From Malaya genurostris (taxonomy: Eukaryota > Arthropoda > Insecta > Diptera > Culicidae): a DNA stretch of 64,000 nt. Shown piece by piece: positions 1-10,892 of this stretch (positions within the stretch are counted from its first letter, which is position 1; each line of letters starts with the position of its first letter). Position numbers and translations under genes: made by a program. Under the pieces are notes generated by a model, which had not been told where the DNA came from, made no database searches, and was given only the letters and a program-made list of their open reading frames with translations. The stretch is taken from the NCBI RefSeq assembly GCF_030247185.1, contig NC_080571.1, positions 39,339,502 through 39,403,501 on the forward strand. The letters are read 5' to 3'.

Positions 1-93
1 CATCTCCGAGAAAAGTAAGTGTTTTTTTACATACATACACACAGACATTTGCTCATTTCGTCGATCTAAATCAAATGATCGGTTTTCACAGTC

Positions 94-1104
94 GGACTGG
101 GACTGGGACTGGGACTGGGACTGGGACTGGGACTGGGACTGGGACTGGGACTGGGACTGGGACTGGGACTGGGACTGGGACTGGGACTGGGACTGGGACT
201 GGGACTGGGACTGGGACTGGGACTGGGACTGGGACTGGGACTGGGACTGGGACTGGGACTGGGACTGGGACTGGGACTGGGACTGGGACTGGGACTGGGA
301 CTGGGACTGGGACTGGGACTGGGACTGGGACTGGGACTGGGACTGGGACTGGGACTGGGACTGGGACTGGGACTGGGACTGGGACTGGGACTGGGACTGG
401 GACTGGGACTGGGACTGGGACTGGGACTGGGACTGGGACTGGGACTGGGACTGGGACTGGGACTGGGACTGGGACTGGGACTGGGACTGGGACTGGGACT
501 GGGACTGGGACTGGGACTGGGACTGGGACTGGGACTGGGACTGGGACTGGGACTGGGACTGGGACTGGGACTGGGACTGGGACTGGGACTGGGACTGGGA
601 CTGGGACTGGGACTGGGACTGGGACTGGGACTGGGACTGGGACTGGGACTGGGACTGGGACTGGGACTGGGACTGGGACTGGGACTGGGACTGGGACTGG
701 GACTGGGACTGGGACTGGGACTGGGACTGGGACTGGGACTGGGACTGGGACTGGGACTGGGACTGGGACTGGGACTGGGACTGGGACTGGGACTGGGACT
801 GGGACTGGGACTGGGACTGGGACTGGGACTGGGACTGGGACTGGGACTGGGACTGGGACTGGGACTGGGACTGGGACTGGGACTGGGACTGGGACTGGGA
901 CTGGGACTGGGACTGGGACTGGGACTGGGACTGGGACTGGGACTGGGACTGGGACTGGGACTGGGACTGGGACTGGGACTGGGACTGGGACTGGGACTGG
1001 GACTGGGACTGGGACTGGGACTGGGACTGGGACTGGGACTGGGACTGGGACTGGGACTGGGACTGGGACTGGGACTGGGACTGGGACTGGGACTGGGACT
1101 GGGA
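94..1104. repeat. Perfect GGGACT hexanucleotide array (about 168 copies)
   Basis: The unit GGGACT repeats without a visible substitution or indel for 1,011 bp. Both strands are therefore open in every frame and would read as Gly-Thr or Pro-Val dipeptides, but nothing suggests these are proteins. The + strand has a GGG run every 6 bases, the pattern of consecutive G-quadruplex motifs, and the - strand has matching C runs. Flanking DNA is ordinary AT-rich sequence. The uniformity implies recent expansion or homogenisation, and true length could differ from the assembly. Confidence 0.98.
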
Positions 1105-2276
1105 AGTTAAAGGGATAAATTAAATTTTGACACACTTAAATTCACTTTAGTTTTGTTTTCTTTATTTAAGAGACTAACTTCTCAGGCAACTGGTTCGAAC
1201 ATAGATTCGTCAGTAAACAACAAATGTATCGAAATGAATACAACCGTTCGACAAGATTTCGACGATTGAGTAAACTCACTGAAACTCGGTGAGACACTTG
1301 TCATCTAATGATTGTTGTGTTATTTTGCTTTCATTTTTTCAACTTTTGCGTAGTAATAGCAAATACAAATTATAATACGGAATACTTCGACAAATTTTCA
1401 AGGACACATTTTGCATCGTGCGGTACACTGTCATGATACACTGTCAAAGTGACAATGTACTTTATTGAATTTTCTATGAAACTGGCATCTCTGATGCCGC
1501 ATATAGATTAACCATAGAAACTGTTTATTATTGTAATAAACAACAGTATTTATTTTTTCAAGCTGCAGGAACTCAAGGGCCAAAAAGCATTTTTTTAATG
1601 AAATAACCTAGTTTCGTAAAAGCTCCACAGAAAGGAAAGTCAACATGGAAAAATAAAACTTATTACAAGTACTGGAATCGATCAAAAATATGAATCAAGT
1701 TCGTAGTTGTGAACCTTCTCTCTACTGCCAAATCAAAACCTATTAGTGACACACTAAAACCATCGAAGTGACTTACAGTCCGGACCACGCGCATGTCTAA
1801 GGGGACCAAAATCGCAACCTGCAGTACGACAACCCCACGAAGCAACGAGCAGAATGTTACAGATCTGCTACTGACGTTCCACCCGATCTCGGCAAAGGAA
1901 GTCGAAACAGACACCGTTTACAGGTGTTACAGGTGTTATAGGTGTTACAGAGCAGGTGAATGGATTTTGAGCTCAACTGTCAGATGACTAGAGAGGAAAA
2001 ACTTGTTTGGGCTTATCTATTGTACAAATATACCATATCTATTGTCTAGATAGAATTGTCAGATGTGTTTCCTGAAAACCTTGCTGTTTATTCAATTCTG
2101 GGAACCAGAGCTCAGTGCAAGTTTTCAGTTTGATTATTTATATTTACAAATGTTCAACAAACGTATGATATGAGACTATCTATCCTCCAACATGGTTAAA
2201 GCCGGGGTAAAATAAATTATATAAAAAAAACTATCTATCCTTGTACTAAAAGGAAAATGACGGGCGAGTAAAGTAT
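1105..2276. other. Unannotated AT-rich stretch
   Basis: No coding region or element with clear ends is seen. Three imperfect copies of a 9-base unit (GGTGTTAYA) lie at about 1921-1949. A hAT-like end motif (GGCATCTCTG) at 1483-1492 has no partner. Confidence 0.5.
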
Positions 2277-2639
2277 TTAAATTGTAAGTGGTATGTACAG
2301 TATCGTGGAGTCACAAATTTGATGTCCATCGCAATAATTTCTCAGAGATCCCTGCATTTCTCCGATTTTTATGAACACAGATTCAAATAAATGACACACT
2401 ATCGCTATCAGCTCGTAACTAATGCGTAAATGTTTGCGAGATAAGTCGATCGATTTTTTCCAAATTGATTCCGAAACGGTTGTTGAATCTGATTTGAAAT
2501 CTTCATAGAAATCACAATGAGTCCCGAAACTACTTTCAAATGATTTAACAGGGTATATTTCTATTAACAGACCTCCAATACTAGGTTCATAAAAGTTTAG
2601 AATTTCTTCATAAAAGTTATTGATTGCTTGCTTTGCCAT
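2277..2639 (-). CDS. Possible small hypothetical protein, 120 aa
   Basis: This is an open frame from an ATG with a reasonable context (TCCATGG) to a TAA. The translation is mixed and soluble-looking, with acidic and aromatic residues in the first half and an amphipathic stretch near residues 65-95. I recognise no domain. Its length alone is not significant in DNA this AT-rich, since a few open frames this long are expected by chance in 64 kb. No TATA box or polyadenylation signal frames it convincingly. It may be a small single-exon gene, an exon or a chance ORF. Confidence 0.25.
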   Translation of the reverse strand: MAKQAINNFYEEILNFYEPSIGGLLIEIYPVKSFESSFGTHCDFYEDFKSDSTTVSESIWKKSIDLSRKHLRISYELIAIVCHLFESVFIKIGEMQGSLRNYCDGHQICDSTILYIPLTI

Positions 2640-3111
2640 GGACTAATATCAAGTTTATATGACGCTTCCTCATAAATGAAAAAATGATTGAACAATAATT
2701 GAATTCGAACCACTCAATCTAACTACAAACAACTCTGATAATGGTGATATATATTACTAAAAAATAGCAGTAAACAAAACGAAAATAACAAAACTAATAA
2801 CACCATAGCAACTTGAAGTAAAGTTGCCAGTTTAGAACATTTTCGTTTGCTCGCCTTTGTCAAAGCTGAATGGAAGAATACGCTAGGCTAGCTTGTTAAT
2901 TCGCTGAACCAAACATTGGCGGTTCGTTTGTATGGGACTTAGGGGTATTATTATTTGTATTTGGTAATAGTGTGAAATTTATTTCATACAGATAAAATGG
3001 GTTTGCTGCGAACCAACTTCAGATTTTCAGCTTGAATCACTATTTTTTTCTTGTTTTGCCCACCACACTCCCCCACACCAAAAAGCTTCCCAGTGGAAAA
3101 GATTTCCTTTT

Positions 3112-3203
3112 AAGGGATCACTCGATTGGCCTGTAAACTTTCACACATTTCATATAAATCTGATAACACCGACAATGATATACAGATGGCGCTTCGATCG
3201 GTT
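3112..3203. repeat. Dispersed repeat, copy 1 (partner near 16.4 kb)
   Basis: This segment matches 16378-16481 with scattered mismatches. Both contain 'ACTTTCACACATT', 'ACACCGACAATGA' and 'GGCGCTTCGATCGGTT'. The family is not recognised. It abuts the decayed mariner just downstream. Confidence 0.6.
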
Positions 3204-3224
3204 GACATAATCACGGTGACGGTT

Positions 3225-4480
3225 TACATTGGTCTGCGAACAGCCAGTAGTCACTGGGAGCCAAATGTGGGAGCAATTTGAAGTTTATTTCATGTAGTTA
3301 TGCCATTGTTTTGATGGACTTGTAACACGGTGCCTTGTCTTGACAAAACAAATTTTTTTCCTTGCCATATGCGATCGTTTCTTAGTAATTATAGCCTTCA
3401 AACGATATTCGATGTTAATGGTATTTCCTTTCTGAAGATAGTCGATAAATGCCCAGCCGATCGCTGTGCTTTCGAGCGCTTTGGACGAGGTTCACCAGTT
3501 GCTGTCCACTCAGATGACGATCGTTTTGATTGCGGAGGGAAGTGCTGAATCCACGTTTCATCCATTGTCACATATCGACGCAAAAATTCCGGTTTGTTAC
3601 GTTTAAACATGACCAAACACTGCTCTGAATCAGAAAACACGTTCTCGTTTTTAGTCAACAGTGATCAAACGCGGCACCCACTTTGAACGGAGCTTTCTCA
3701 TAGTCAAATGCTCATGCAATACCAATGCTAACCATGTTATTGTTGTTCAGAGAACAAAGAGGAATTCTTCACCGACTCTTTCAGCAATTCGCAGATTCGT
3801 TGGTGCGAGATAGCTTTAAGCTAGAAAATAATTGAATTATAAGAACAATTTTATTAGTAAATTTGTTCTTATAATTCAATTATTTTACTCACAATTATCG
3901 GTTTTTAACCACTTTTAACTGAACAAGAAATACTACCTTGATTCTTCAAATTCCAAACTGTGATACAATTTTAGGTTAATTTAGATATTCTATAGTAATT
4001 ACTGTGATAAGTTTACTTACTGTAACAGACTGTGAGAATAGGTTAAGCTAGATATATAATGAATTTACTGCACTGAAATTTATATGTAGGTAGAACTATT
4101 GAATTGTATGACTTAACATCGTCACAAAACCTCGTGTTCCGCACACTCTCGGTATGATCATTACAGCAAAATGAATCCTTCCGCCCCTGCACGTCAAACT
4201 TGTCAAACGTAAACGTTCGACGCATCATTTACATCCGGTAGAGCAGTTCTGGCAGTAACAATTGTTCTTTCGGGTGGGGTGGAGTCTCCATAACCCTTTT
4301 CAAGCCATTGCTTCACTTGATCGACATTTTTCCCATCAATAAGCAGTGTAAAATTAAAAAACGAAAATGTTTTTTTATCTATTGTTCTGAAAATAACAAA
4401 AGTAGCATCACTCCTAGCACAATAATTCACAAACTAGTGAAATTTAAATTTCAAAAGCTAGTATTAACTGAAAAAAGTGA
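3225..4480 (-). pseudogene. Decayed mariner transposase (irritans-like)
   Basis: Transposases of this family cut and paste mariner elements into TA sites. On the minus strand an N-terminal block lies at about 4270-4390, with motifs like those of the mariner at 25.1-26.2 kb (GKN.VQVKQWLEKGYGDS). Remnants of the helix-turn-helix region lie near 3780 and of the HEHLT region near 3710. A catalytic-domain block lies at 3398-3660 and includes VTMDETW with the first catalytic aspartate. The later DD34D aspartates are missing or unreadable. About 380 bp of unrelated sequence (3820-4200) sits between the N-terminal and central parts and includes a hairpin. Frames are broken repeatedly. This is an old, dead copy. 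Confidence 0.8.
3825..3886. repeat. Hairpin with perfect 24-bp arms
   Basis: Bases 3825-3848 and 3863-3886 are exact reverse complements, separated by a 14-base loop. The arms are AT-rich. The hairpin lies in foreign sequence inside the dead mariner, so it may be a tiny foldback element or the start of an insertion. Confidence 0.85.
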
Positions 4481-6209
4481 CTGCAACAGTTTTTTTTCTT
4501 TAACGAATTATCACAGGTTTATTGGACTTATCCAGAATTAAATTTGTGTAGCAGTCACAAAAAAACCCTAACGGACTCCTTTCTGAAGACATCGGTTTTT
4601 ATTCCATTTTCTGGAATTAGAATTCTCCAACAGAGCAAACCTAGCTTTAAAAAATAACATTTTAATACGGCAACAGGCACTAACACACTATACCAGCCAG
4701 TGGAGTCCTTTCGATCACATATTGTCGGTAGTCCTATGTATGTATTTCATCTCATTCCCCCGGAGGGCATCAATAAGGTTCATGATAAGAATTTTATTTG
4801 CTTTCCCAGGCCTTTACGTTTCATTCCATTTTGCTGAACTGTTCGGGCACCGTATCATCAAAGAGGAAATTTTCGCAAACCGAAGGCCCACACCCGGCGA
4901 CGAGACGGTGTGACGGTGGTGGTGGTGGTGGATTTATCCATCAGAAAAATAGCTTGGTTTTCCCGATTTGCTCGACTGCTCTAGCCGTTCTCTCTTGACT
5001 GCCATTGGCGATAGATGGCGGGTAATCATTAGCCTTTTTACTGCTGTTTGGAAACACGAGCTTGACTGTTATTTTCTCAATATGAGGCAATTTTTTTTTT
5101 GCTTTGACTTTCCTCCGTTTCCTAGTAACCGAGAAACTCTCATTTCCCCGATAAGTTCGTAGCCGTTTCATGTTAGGCTTTATGAAATTATTACCTATTT
5201 TTCCAGTCCTTGCCGTTGTATATGTCCGTTGCTGGAAAAAAAGGAAACAAGCAATACAAATATTTTCCTCCATTAAACCAATAAACAAGTTTCCTACCGT
5301 TTGTCACGTAAAAGTCACGCAAATCGATTAAAATAAACTCACTTCCGACTGTTTCCGAACAGATGATAACTATCAGCCTACTTGATCGTAATTCAGTACT
5401 CAGCAAAAAGTAGTCAGCAATAAAACAATTTGACAATTCGTCCCTGACTTTCAGCCGTGTCAGTCCGCCACGATTTCCCGGAACCTCAGAACCATTTTCC
5501 TACTCATCCCAGCCGAGAACGTAAACCACCGAAAGCTGTTACATTCCGCACATTTTATCTACTGAACTGGAATGGGAGCTTCACCCGTGCTGACGGGGAG
5601 GGGAAAAAGCGTCAATATAATAAATGACTCTCCAGCAGAGCCGGGCCAGTTTCCCAGTAAACAACATGTACCAAAGTGCAACAAAAATCAACACCGAAAA
5701 GCTTTTGTTTCTTAATTCAACAAACAAAAAATAGTGAGCCCGCGGTAGTATCAATCTCCCGTTCGGAGTCACCGGAGGAAAAGAAAGGAAGCTGGAACGG
5801 CTAGGAGCTGGGAGGTGCAACCGACATCAGATGAAATGAAAAATAAATACACATTCACGCCAGTTCCTAGCAGCAGTTAGTGGCACTTTTGGGAAAGCAA
5901 ATTTCCAATATTTGTTTTCCGCCGTTCCTCGTGATTGTGACTTCCGTTCCGTTGCGTTGTGCTGCGAATGATTCGGTTCGTTGTTGTTGATTTCCAGCTT
6001 TCTATCGTTCTATTACTCCATAGTGGAATTATTCGAAATGGAAACAATCCGCATACATCGAAAAACTGTACCTTTTGGAGCTCTAGGTGAAAAATCTGGA
6101 TGTGACTGTTGAACACGAAAAAAATCGGTCACGGAAAAACTTATTAGTGTATAAGTTATGCATTTTATTTCTTTTTTACTAATGTTTCGGGCTTCCATTA
6201 GTTGGATTT
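4481..6209. other. Low-repeat noncoding DNA
   Basis: No repeat or coding region is recognised. Parts of 5.4-6.0 kb are less AT-rich than the surroundings and could hold regulatory sequence or noncoding exons, but no splice or promoter signal is decisive. The retrotransposon at 6223 was inserted into this stretch. Confidence 0.4.
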
Positions 6210-6222
6210 AAGCTTGTTAGAT
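6210..6222. repeat. Target site duplication, 5' copy
   Basis: AAGCTTGTTAGAT immediately precedes the non-LTR element. The identical 13-mer follows its poly(A) tail at 10893-10905. Confidence 0.95.
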
Positions 6223-6352
6223 CAGTCGGTGTTGAACAGTCGTTCGCACCGCACGCGTATAGCTCTTGGCTCCTGGAATTTTTTTCTGGCTACCTAGAGT
6301 TTTTTGATTCAAGGCTTCAGTCTTTTTCAAGGCTACCTGAATCACTAACTAA

Positions 6353-6423
6353 GTGACTAAGTGATACAAAGAGTGATATTAGAGTGACTAAGTGATACAA
6401 AGAGTGATATTAGAGTGACTAAG
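6353..6423 (+). repeat. 31-bp tandem repeat in the retrotransposon 5' UTR
   Basis: Two identical 31-bp units (6353-6383 and 6384-6414) are followed by the first 9 bases of a third. The unit itself contains related 'GTGAYTAAG' and 'GTGATA' pieces. Repeated 5' UTR units in non-LTR elements often lie near internal promoters; that role is inferred here. Confidence 0.9.
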
Positions 6424-6516
6424 AAATTAATCAGCCTTTTTTAAGGCTAGCTAGGAGTCTAATCGAAGACTAATTTAGCCTAGTTAATTTAATTTAAAAT
6501 TTCATTAATTTCAAAA

Positions 6517-8007
6517 ATGCCTGCGTCCAACCGGAAAGGCAACAAGCCTAAGGCTAAAAATAATTCAATACGGAATAAATCACAATCCGTTATTCAACAT
6601 TTTTCTAATAACATTCACGATCTTATAGAATCTGAATGTAAAAATAAAAGACAACGGACGGATTTCCCTTCCGTTGATCCTATGCCGTCTAACAATATTT
6701 ACGAGATTCTTCCTGAATCCGATTGTAGCGACATAGAAGAAAATTCTTCAAAAATTCCCAAAATGGACGCTTGTCGTTCTGGGAAGAAACATCAATCTAT
6801 GCCACCAGTGACGGTGATGATTTCCGACTTCAAAGCATTCCGTACTGAGCTTTCTACTTTTCTCCCGGAAGTAAAAGTCTCATTTCAAATCGGACGAAGA
6901 GGAGAATGTCGAGTCTTGGTGGATGGATTGGAAGATTACGAACGTCTTATTCGATATTTGTCCGAAAAACTTCATAAATTTTATTCATATGATATAAAAT
7001 CAGACAGACCCTTCAAGGCTGTCTTGAAAGGATTATCAAATGATCAAAGTATTGATGAAATTAAAAATGAACTAAAAGAATTGCTTGGTTTTGCCCCTTC
7101 CCAAGTAATACTTATGAAAAAAAGAGCGAATGGTACTTCTAAACCACGCTCTGGAATTTCCCATGAACTTTACCTAATACACTTCAATCGAAGTGATGTA
7201 AACAATTTGAAAACTTTAGAAAAAGTACGTTTCATTTCCCACATTAAAATTCATTGGGAACATTATAAACGGCATAATCGTATTGCTAACTTAACGCAAT
7301 GTCGTCGTTGCCAAGGCTTCGGTCATGGAACCAAAAATTGTCATATGGATATACGGTGTTTGAATTGTGGTAAATCGCATTCGAAAGACGTTTGTCCAAT
7401 GAATGAAACCACTGATAAATTTTCATGTTCAAATTGCAATGGAAATCATAAATCCAATTATTTGAAATGTCCTGTCAGGGAAAAAATTTTAAACGCTCGT
7501 TCGCTTAGACAACAAGTCAAATCAACGACCTTAAATTTACAGAATATACCTGAAAATTCTTCTAAGGCACCTGCCAATTCGTCTTCTAACGAAAACAATT
7601 TATTGACAGGTAGATCGACCTCGTCATCATCTTCTTCTAATGTCAGTTATGCTGGTATATTAGGTAGAAATCTATCTCCTATTTCTTCTAATGTAAATAA
7701 TCAAAACACAGGACCGCCTTGCAGTTCTTCTTCTAACGAAAACAATTTATTAATAGGTAGACCGGCCAAATCATCTTCTTCTAATGGCAGTCTACCTACA
7801 AATATTCCTTCAATGCCATTCGCTTCTTTAAATGAAGTCGATTTAGGCGATATAACTGAAAATAAAATGATCTACCTACAAGATCAACTTTTTCAAATGA
7901 TCATCCAAATGAATTCGACTTCATCACTTTTTGAAGCATTTCAAATCGGATGGAAATTTGCAAATAATATTATAATGAATTTAAAATTTAACAGTGATGT
8001 TAAATAA
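6517..8007 (+). CDS. ORF1 protein of the Juan-like element (gag-like, CCHC knuckles)
   Basis: 496 aa. In Jockey-clade elements ORF1 proteins bind the element RNA and form the particle that carries it to the nucleus. The N-terminal 90 residues are basic and polar. Residues about 90-255 have the charged character of a gag core. From residue 262 there are three consecutive cysteine-histidine knuckles (CRRCQGFGHGTKNC, CLNCGKSHSKDVC, CSNCNGNHKSNYLKC), the hallmark of this ORF1 type. The C-terminal third is rich in Ser and Asn, with repeated SSSNENNLL motifs. The ATG has A at -3. ORF1 ends 11 bases past the ORF2 start, in a different frame. There are no stops or frameshifts. Confidence 0.93.
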   Translation: MPASNRKGNKPKAKNNSIRNKSQSVIQHFSNNIHDLIESECKNKRQRTDFPSVDPMPSNNIYEILPESDCSDIEENSSKIPKMDACRSGKKHQSMPPVTVMISDFKAFRTELSTFLPEVKVSFQIGRRGECRVLVDGLEDYERLIRYLSEKLHKFYSYDIKSDRPFKAVLKGLSNDQSIDEIKNELKELLGFAPSQVILMKKRANGTSKPRSGISHELYLIHFNRSDVNNLKTLEKVRFISHIKIHWEHYKRHNRIANLTQCRRCQGFGHGTKNCHMDIRCLNCGKSHSKDVCPMNETTDKFSCSNCNGNHKSNYLKCPVREKILNARSLRQQVKSTTLNLQNIPENSSKAPANSSSNENNLLTGRSTSSSSSSNVSYAGILGRNLSPISSNVNNQNTGPPCSSSSNENNLLIGRPAKSSSSNGSLPTNIPSMPFASLNEVDLGDITENKMIYLQDQLFQMIIQMNSTSSLFEAFQIGWKFANNIIMNLKFNSDVK

Positions 8008-10648
8008 TTATTTGAATATTTTAAATTGGAATGCTCGATCTTTGAAATCGAGTGAAGATGAATTTTATAATTTTCTCAAAGTTCACAAAATTCATATTGC
8101 CATTGTGACAGAAACTTTTCTTAAACCAAATGTAAAATTGAAAAGTAATCCACATTATGTGGTTCATCGATTTGACAGGTTTACTGGAATTGGTGGTGGA
8201 GTTGCCATTTTTGTCCAACGGAAAATTAAACATCGAATTTTACCTTCTTTCAATACTAAAGTTATTGAAAGCTTGGGAATCGAAGTTGAAACCATTCATG
8301 GAATTTATTTCATCGCTGGAGCATATTTGCCATTCCAATGCACCGGCGAACAATTAAATTTCTTTAAAGGCGATTTGCAAAAACTTACAAGATATCGATC
8401 GAAATTTTTCGTAATAGGGGACTTAAATGCTAAGCATGTCCAGTGGAATTGTAGGCAAAATAACAGTAATGGTAAAATACTTCATAATCAACTCTCAACT
8501 GGTTACTTTACAGTTCTTCATCCCAGTAATCCTACTTGTTTCTCTTCCGTGAAAAACCCGTCTAAAATTGATCTGGTTCTAACAGATCAAAGTCACATTT
8601 GTAGTGAACCGATTACTCATGCTGATTTTGACTCAGATCATCTTCCTGTAACATTCAGACTTTCCAACGAAGCTATAATTAATCCAATTAGTTCTATTTT
8701 CAACTATCATAGAGCTAATTGGTTGGATTACAGATCTCACATTGAAAATCATGTGGATCATGAAACTATTTTAGAAAATTCTGCGGACATCGACACAGCA
8801 ATTGATAATTTGAATCATTATATTATCGAAGCTAGAAATCTTTCAGTTCCCAAAGCTCAAACTAAATTAAATTCTCCTATCATCGATGACAATCTTCAAC
8901 TGCTCATTCGGTTGAAGAATGTTCGTCGACGACAATATCAACGTTCTCGTGATCCTGCTATGAAAAACATAGTTAAGGATTTACAAAAAGAAATTAAACA
9001 TAGATTTACTCTTTTGCGAAATGAAAATTTCGCTAAAGAAGTTGAACAAATTAAACCATATTCTAAACCTTTCTGGAAACTTTCTAAGGTTCTTAAGAAA
9101 CCTCAGAAACCAATTCCTGCTCTCAAGGAAGGAAATCAAATACTTCTTACAAATGGTGAAAAAGCTCAAAAACTTGCTCAGCAGTTCGAGAGTGTCCACA
9201 ATTTTAATTTAAACGTTGTGAGTCCTATTGAAAATGAAGTCTCACTGAAGTATGATCATATTTCAACCCAAGTGTTATCACACGATGACATTATTGAGAC
9301 GAATTTTGATGAAATTAAATCAATTATTAGGAAACTCAAAAACATGAAGGCTCCTGGTAATGATGGAATTTTTAATATTCTTATTAAAAATCTTCCCGAT
9401 GTTGCCTTGAGACTCCTGGTTAAAATTTTCAACAAGTGTTTTTCATTAGCTTACTTCCCAAAAAGATGGAAAAACGCTAAAGTAATTCCTATCCTAAAAC
9501 CTGATAAAAACCCAGCAGAAACATCAAGTTATCGCCCAATTAGTTTACTTTCTTCTATCAGTAAACTTTTTGAAAAAATTATCTTGTTAAGAATGATGAC
9601 TCATATAAATGAGAATTCAATTTTTTTACCAGAGCAGTTTGGATTTCGTCATGAACATTCAACTACTCATCAACTTGTCAGAGTAACGAACATGATAAAA
9701 TCAAATAAATCTTCTGGGTTATCCACTGGAGTTGCTCTTCTAGACATAGAAAAAGCATTTGACAGTGTTTGGCACAAAGGTTTAATAGCAAAAATGTCTG
9801 ATTTCCAGTTTCCTATTTATTTGATCAAAATGATTCAAAATTATTTAACTGATCGTACTCTTCAGGTTAGCTATCAGAATTGTAAATCTGAATTGCTACC
9901 CGTACGAGCCGGTGTTCCGCAGGGTTCGAGTGTAGCTCCAATCTTGTATAATATTTTCACTTCTGATCTTCCAAATCTACCCGTTGGTTGTCAGAAATCG
10001 CTATTCTGTGACGACACAAGTCTGTTAGCCACATGTAGAAATCTAAGAGTGATCTGCAGTCGCCTACAAAGAAGTTTAAATATTTTCAGTGATTATCTGT
10101 CAAAACGGAAAATTAAACCAAATGCAGCAAAAACGCAATTAATTATCTTTCCTCACAAGCCAAGAGCTTCTTTTCTAAAACCAAACAATAATCACATTCT
10201 CAAATTGAATGGCTTGGAATTGACATGGTCTGATCAAGCTAAATACTTAGGTTTAACGTATGACAAAAAACTCACTTTCAAGGATCACATTGAAGGAATC
10301 CAGGCAAAGTGTAATAAATATATTAAATGTTTATATCCTCTTATAAACAGAAATTCTAAGCTCTGTCTAAAAAACAAATTGTTAATTTATAAACAAATTT
10401 TCAGACCAGCCATGCTTTATGCGGTACCAATTTGGTCAAGCTGTTGTTCCACCAGGAAGAAAACGCTTCAAAGGATTCAGAATAAAATTCTGAAAATGAT
10501 TCTGAAGCGTCCTCCCTGGTTTAGTACAAATGAGTTACACAGACTCACAAATATAGAACCATTAGATGTAATGTCACATAATATTATAAGCAAATTCCGA
10601 CAAAAATCGATGCAATCTTCAATTGAATCGATTCGCTCTCTGTATTAG
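7997..10648 (+). CDS. ORF2: apurinic-type endonuclease and reverse transcriptase
   Basis: 883 aa. I start at the ATG at 7997 because the two upstream in-frame bases triplets offer only GTG. It overlaps the ORF1 stop by 11 bases, so translation probably needs reinitiation or shunting. Residues 1-230 are an APE-type endonuclease, with NWNARSL, a TETFL glutamate, GDLNAKH and SDHLPV near residue 213. The reverse transcriptase spans about 430-760: KVIPILKP, SYRPISLL, LDIEKAFDSVWH (catalytic Asp near 583), GVPQGSSVAP and FCDDTSLL (near 670). The usual YADD/FADD box reads FCDD. The C-terminal domain ends FRQKSMQSSIESIRSLY. It is intact along its length. Confidence 0.95.
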   Translation: MLNNYLNILNWNARSLKSSEDEFYNFLKVHKIHIAIVTETFLKPNVKLKSNPHYVVHRFDRFTGIGGGVAIFVQRKIKHRILPSFNTKVIESLGIEVETIHGIYFIAGAYLPFQCTGEQLNFFKGDLQKLTRYRSKFFVIGDLNAKHVQWNCRQNNSNGKILHNQLSTGYFTVLHPSNPTCFSSVKNPSKIDLVLTDQSHICSEPITHADFDSDHLPVTFRLSNEAIINPISSIFNYHRANWLDYRSHIENHVDHETILENSADIDTAIDNLNHYIIEARNLSVPKAQTKLNSPIIDDNLQLLIRLKNVRRRQYQRSRDPAMKNIVKDLQKEIKHRFTLLRNENFAKEVEQIKPYSKPFWKLSKVLKKPQKPIPALKEGNQILLTNGEKAQKLAQQFESVHNFNLNVVSPIENEVSLKYDHISTQVLSHDDIIETNFDEIKSIIRKLKNMKAPGNDGIFNILIKNLPDVALRLLVKIFNKCFSLAYFPKRWKNAKVIPILKPDKNPAETSSYRPISLLSSISKLFEKIILLRMMTHINENSIFLPEQFGFRHEHSTTHQLVRVTNMIKSNKSSGLSTGVALLDIEKAFDSVWHKGLIAKMSDFQFPIYLIKMIQNYLTDRTLQVSYQNCKSELLPVRAGVPQGSSVAPILYNIFTSDLPNLPVGCQKSLFCDDTSLLATCRNLRVICSRLQRSLNIFSDYLSKRKIKPNAAKTQLIIFPHKPRASFLKPNNNHILKLNGLELTWSDQAKYLGLTYDKKLTFKDHIEGIQAKCNKYIKCLYPLINRNSKLCLKNKLLIYKQIFRPAMLYAVPIWSSCCSTRKKTLQRIQNKILKMILKRPPWFSTNELHRLTNIEPLDVMSHNIISKFRQKSMQSSIESIRSLY

Positions 10649-10892
10649 TTAGTAAGTTAGTATATAAGTTCCTTTTCCCCATTACACAATACAAGTAGGT
10701 TTAGAATTTTCCCTACACAAAAATCTCAGAATTGCGGAAGCAAATGATGTCTTCATGGTAATAACCAAATCATATATATATATAACAGGGCTGAAAAGTC
10801 ACCACTTGTGGCTGAACACCCAATTTAAATCTTAATAATTTAATTTTAACTCATATTCCAATAAATAGTTATTAAAAAAAAAAAAAACAAAA
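10649..10892 (+). other. 3' UTR and A-rich tail of the Juan-like element
   Basis: About 240 bases follow the ORF2 stop and contain a short TA run and the sequence AGGGCTGAAAAGTCACCACT. The tail is a near-pure A tract at 10872-10892. The fragment at 35.0-35.6 kb carries the same 3' UTR on the opposite strand. Confidence 0.9.

Larger units (their letters stand above)
6223..10892 (+). mobile_element. Full-length Juan-like (Jockey clade) non-LTR retrotransposon
   Basis: The element is 4,670 bp and contains a 5' UTR, an ORF1 (gag-like, zinc knuckles), an ORF2 (endonuclease plus reverse transcriptase), a short 3' UTR and an A-rich tail. An identical 13-bp target duplication flanks it. Such elements move by target-primed reverse transcription: the endonuclease nicks DNA and the reverse transcriptase copies the RNA from the nick. 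Both ORFs are open and the target duplication is perfect, so insertion is recent and activity is possible. The clade call rests on ORF2 motifs and C-terminus (FRQKSMQSS...IRSLY). A 3'-end fragment of a relative lies at about 35.0-35.6 kb on the other strand. Confidence 0.95.

Noticed and set aside
75..1135. Open frames of about 350 codons on both strands (Gly-Thr and Pro-Val repeats)
   Set aside because: They arise only because a 6-base repeat without stop codons is open in every frame. No gene signals surround them.
1483..1492. hAT-like end motif GGCATCTCTG
   Set aside because: No inverted partner or 8-bp duplication was found nearby.
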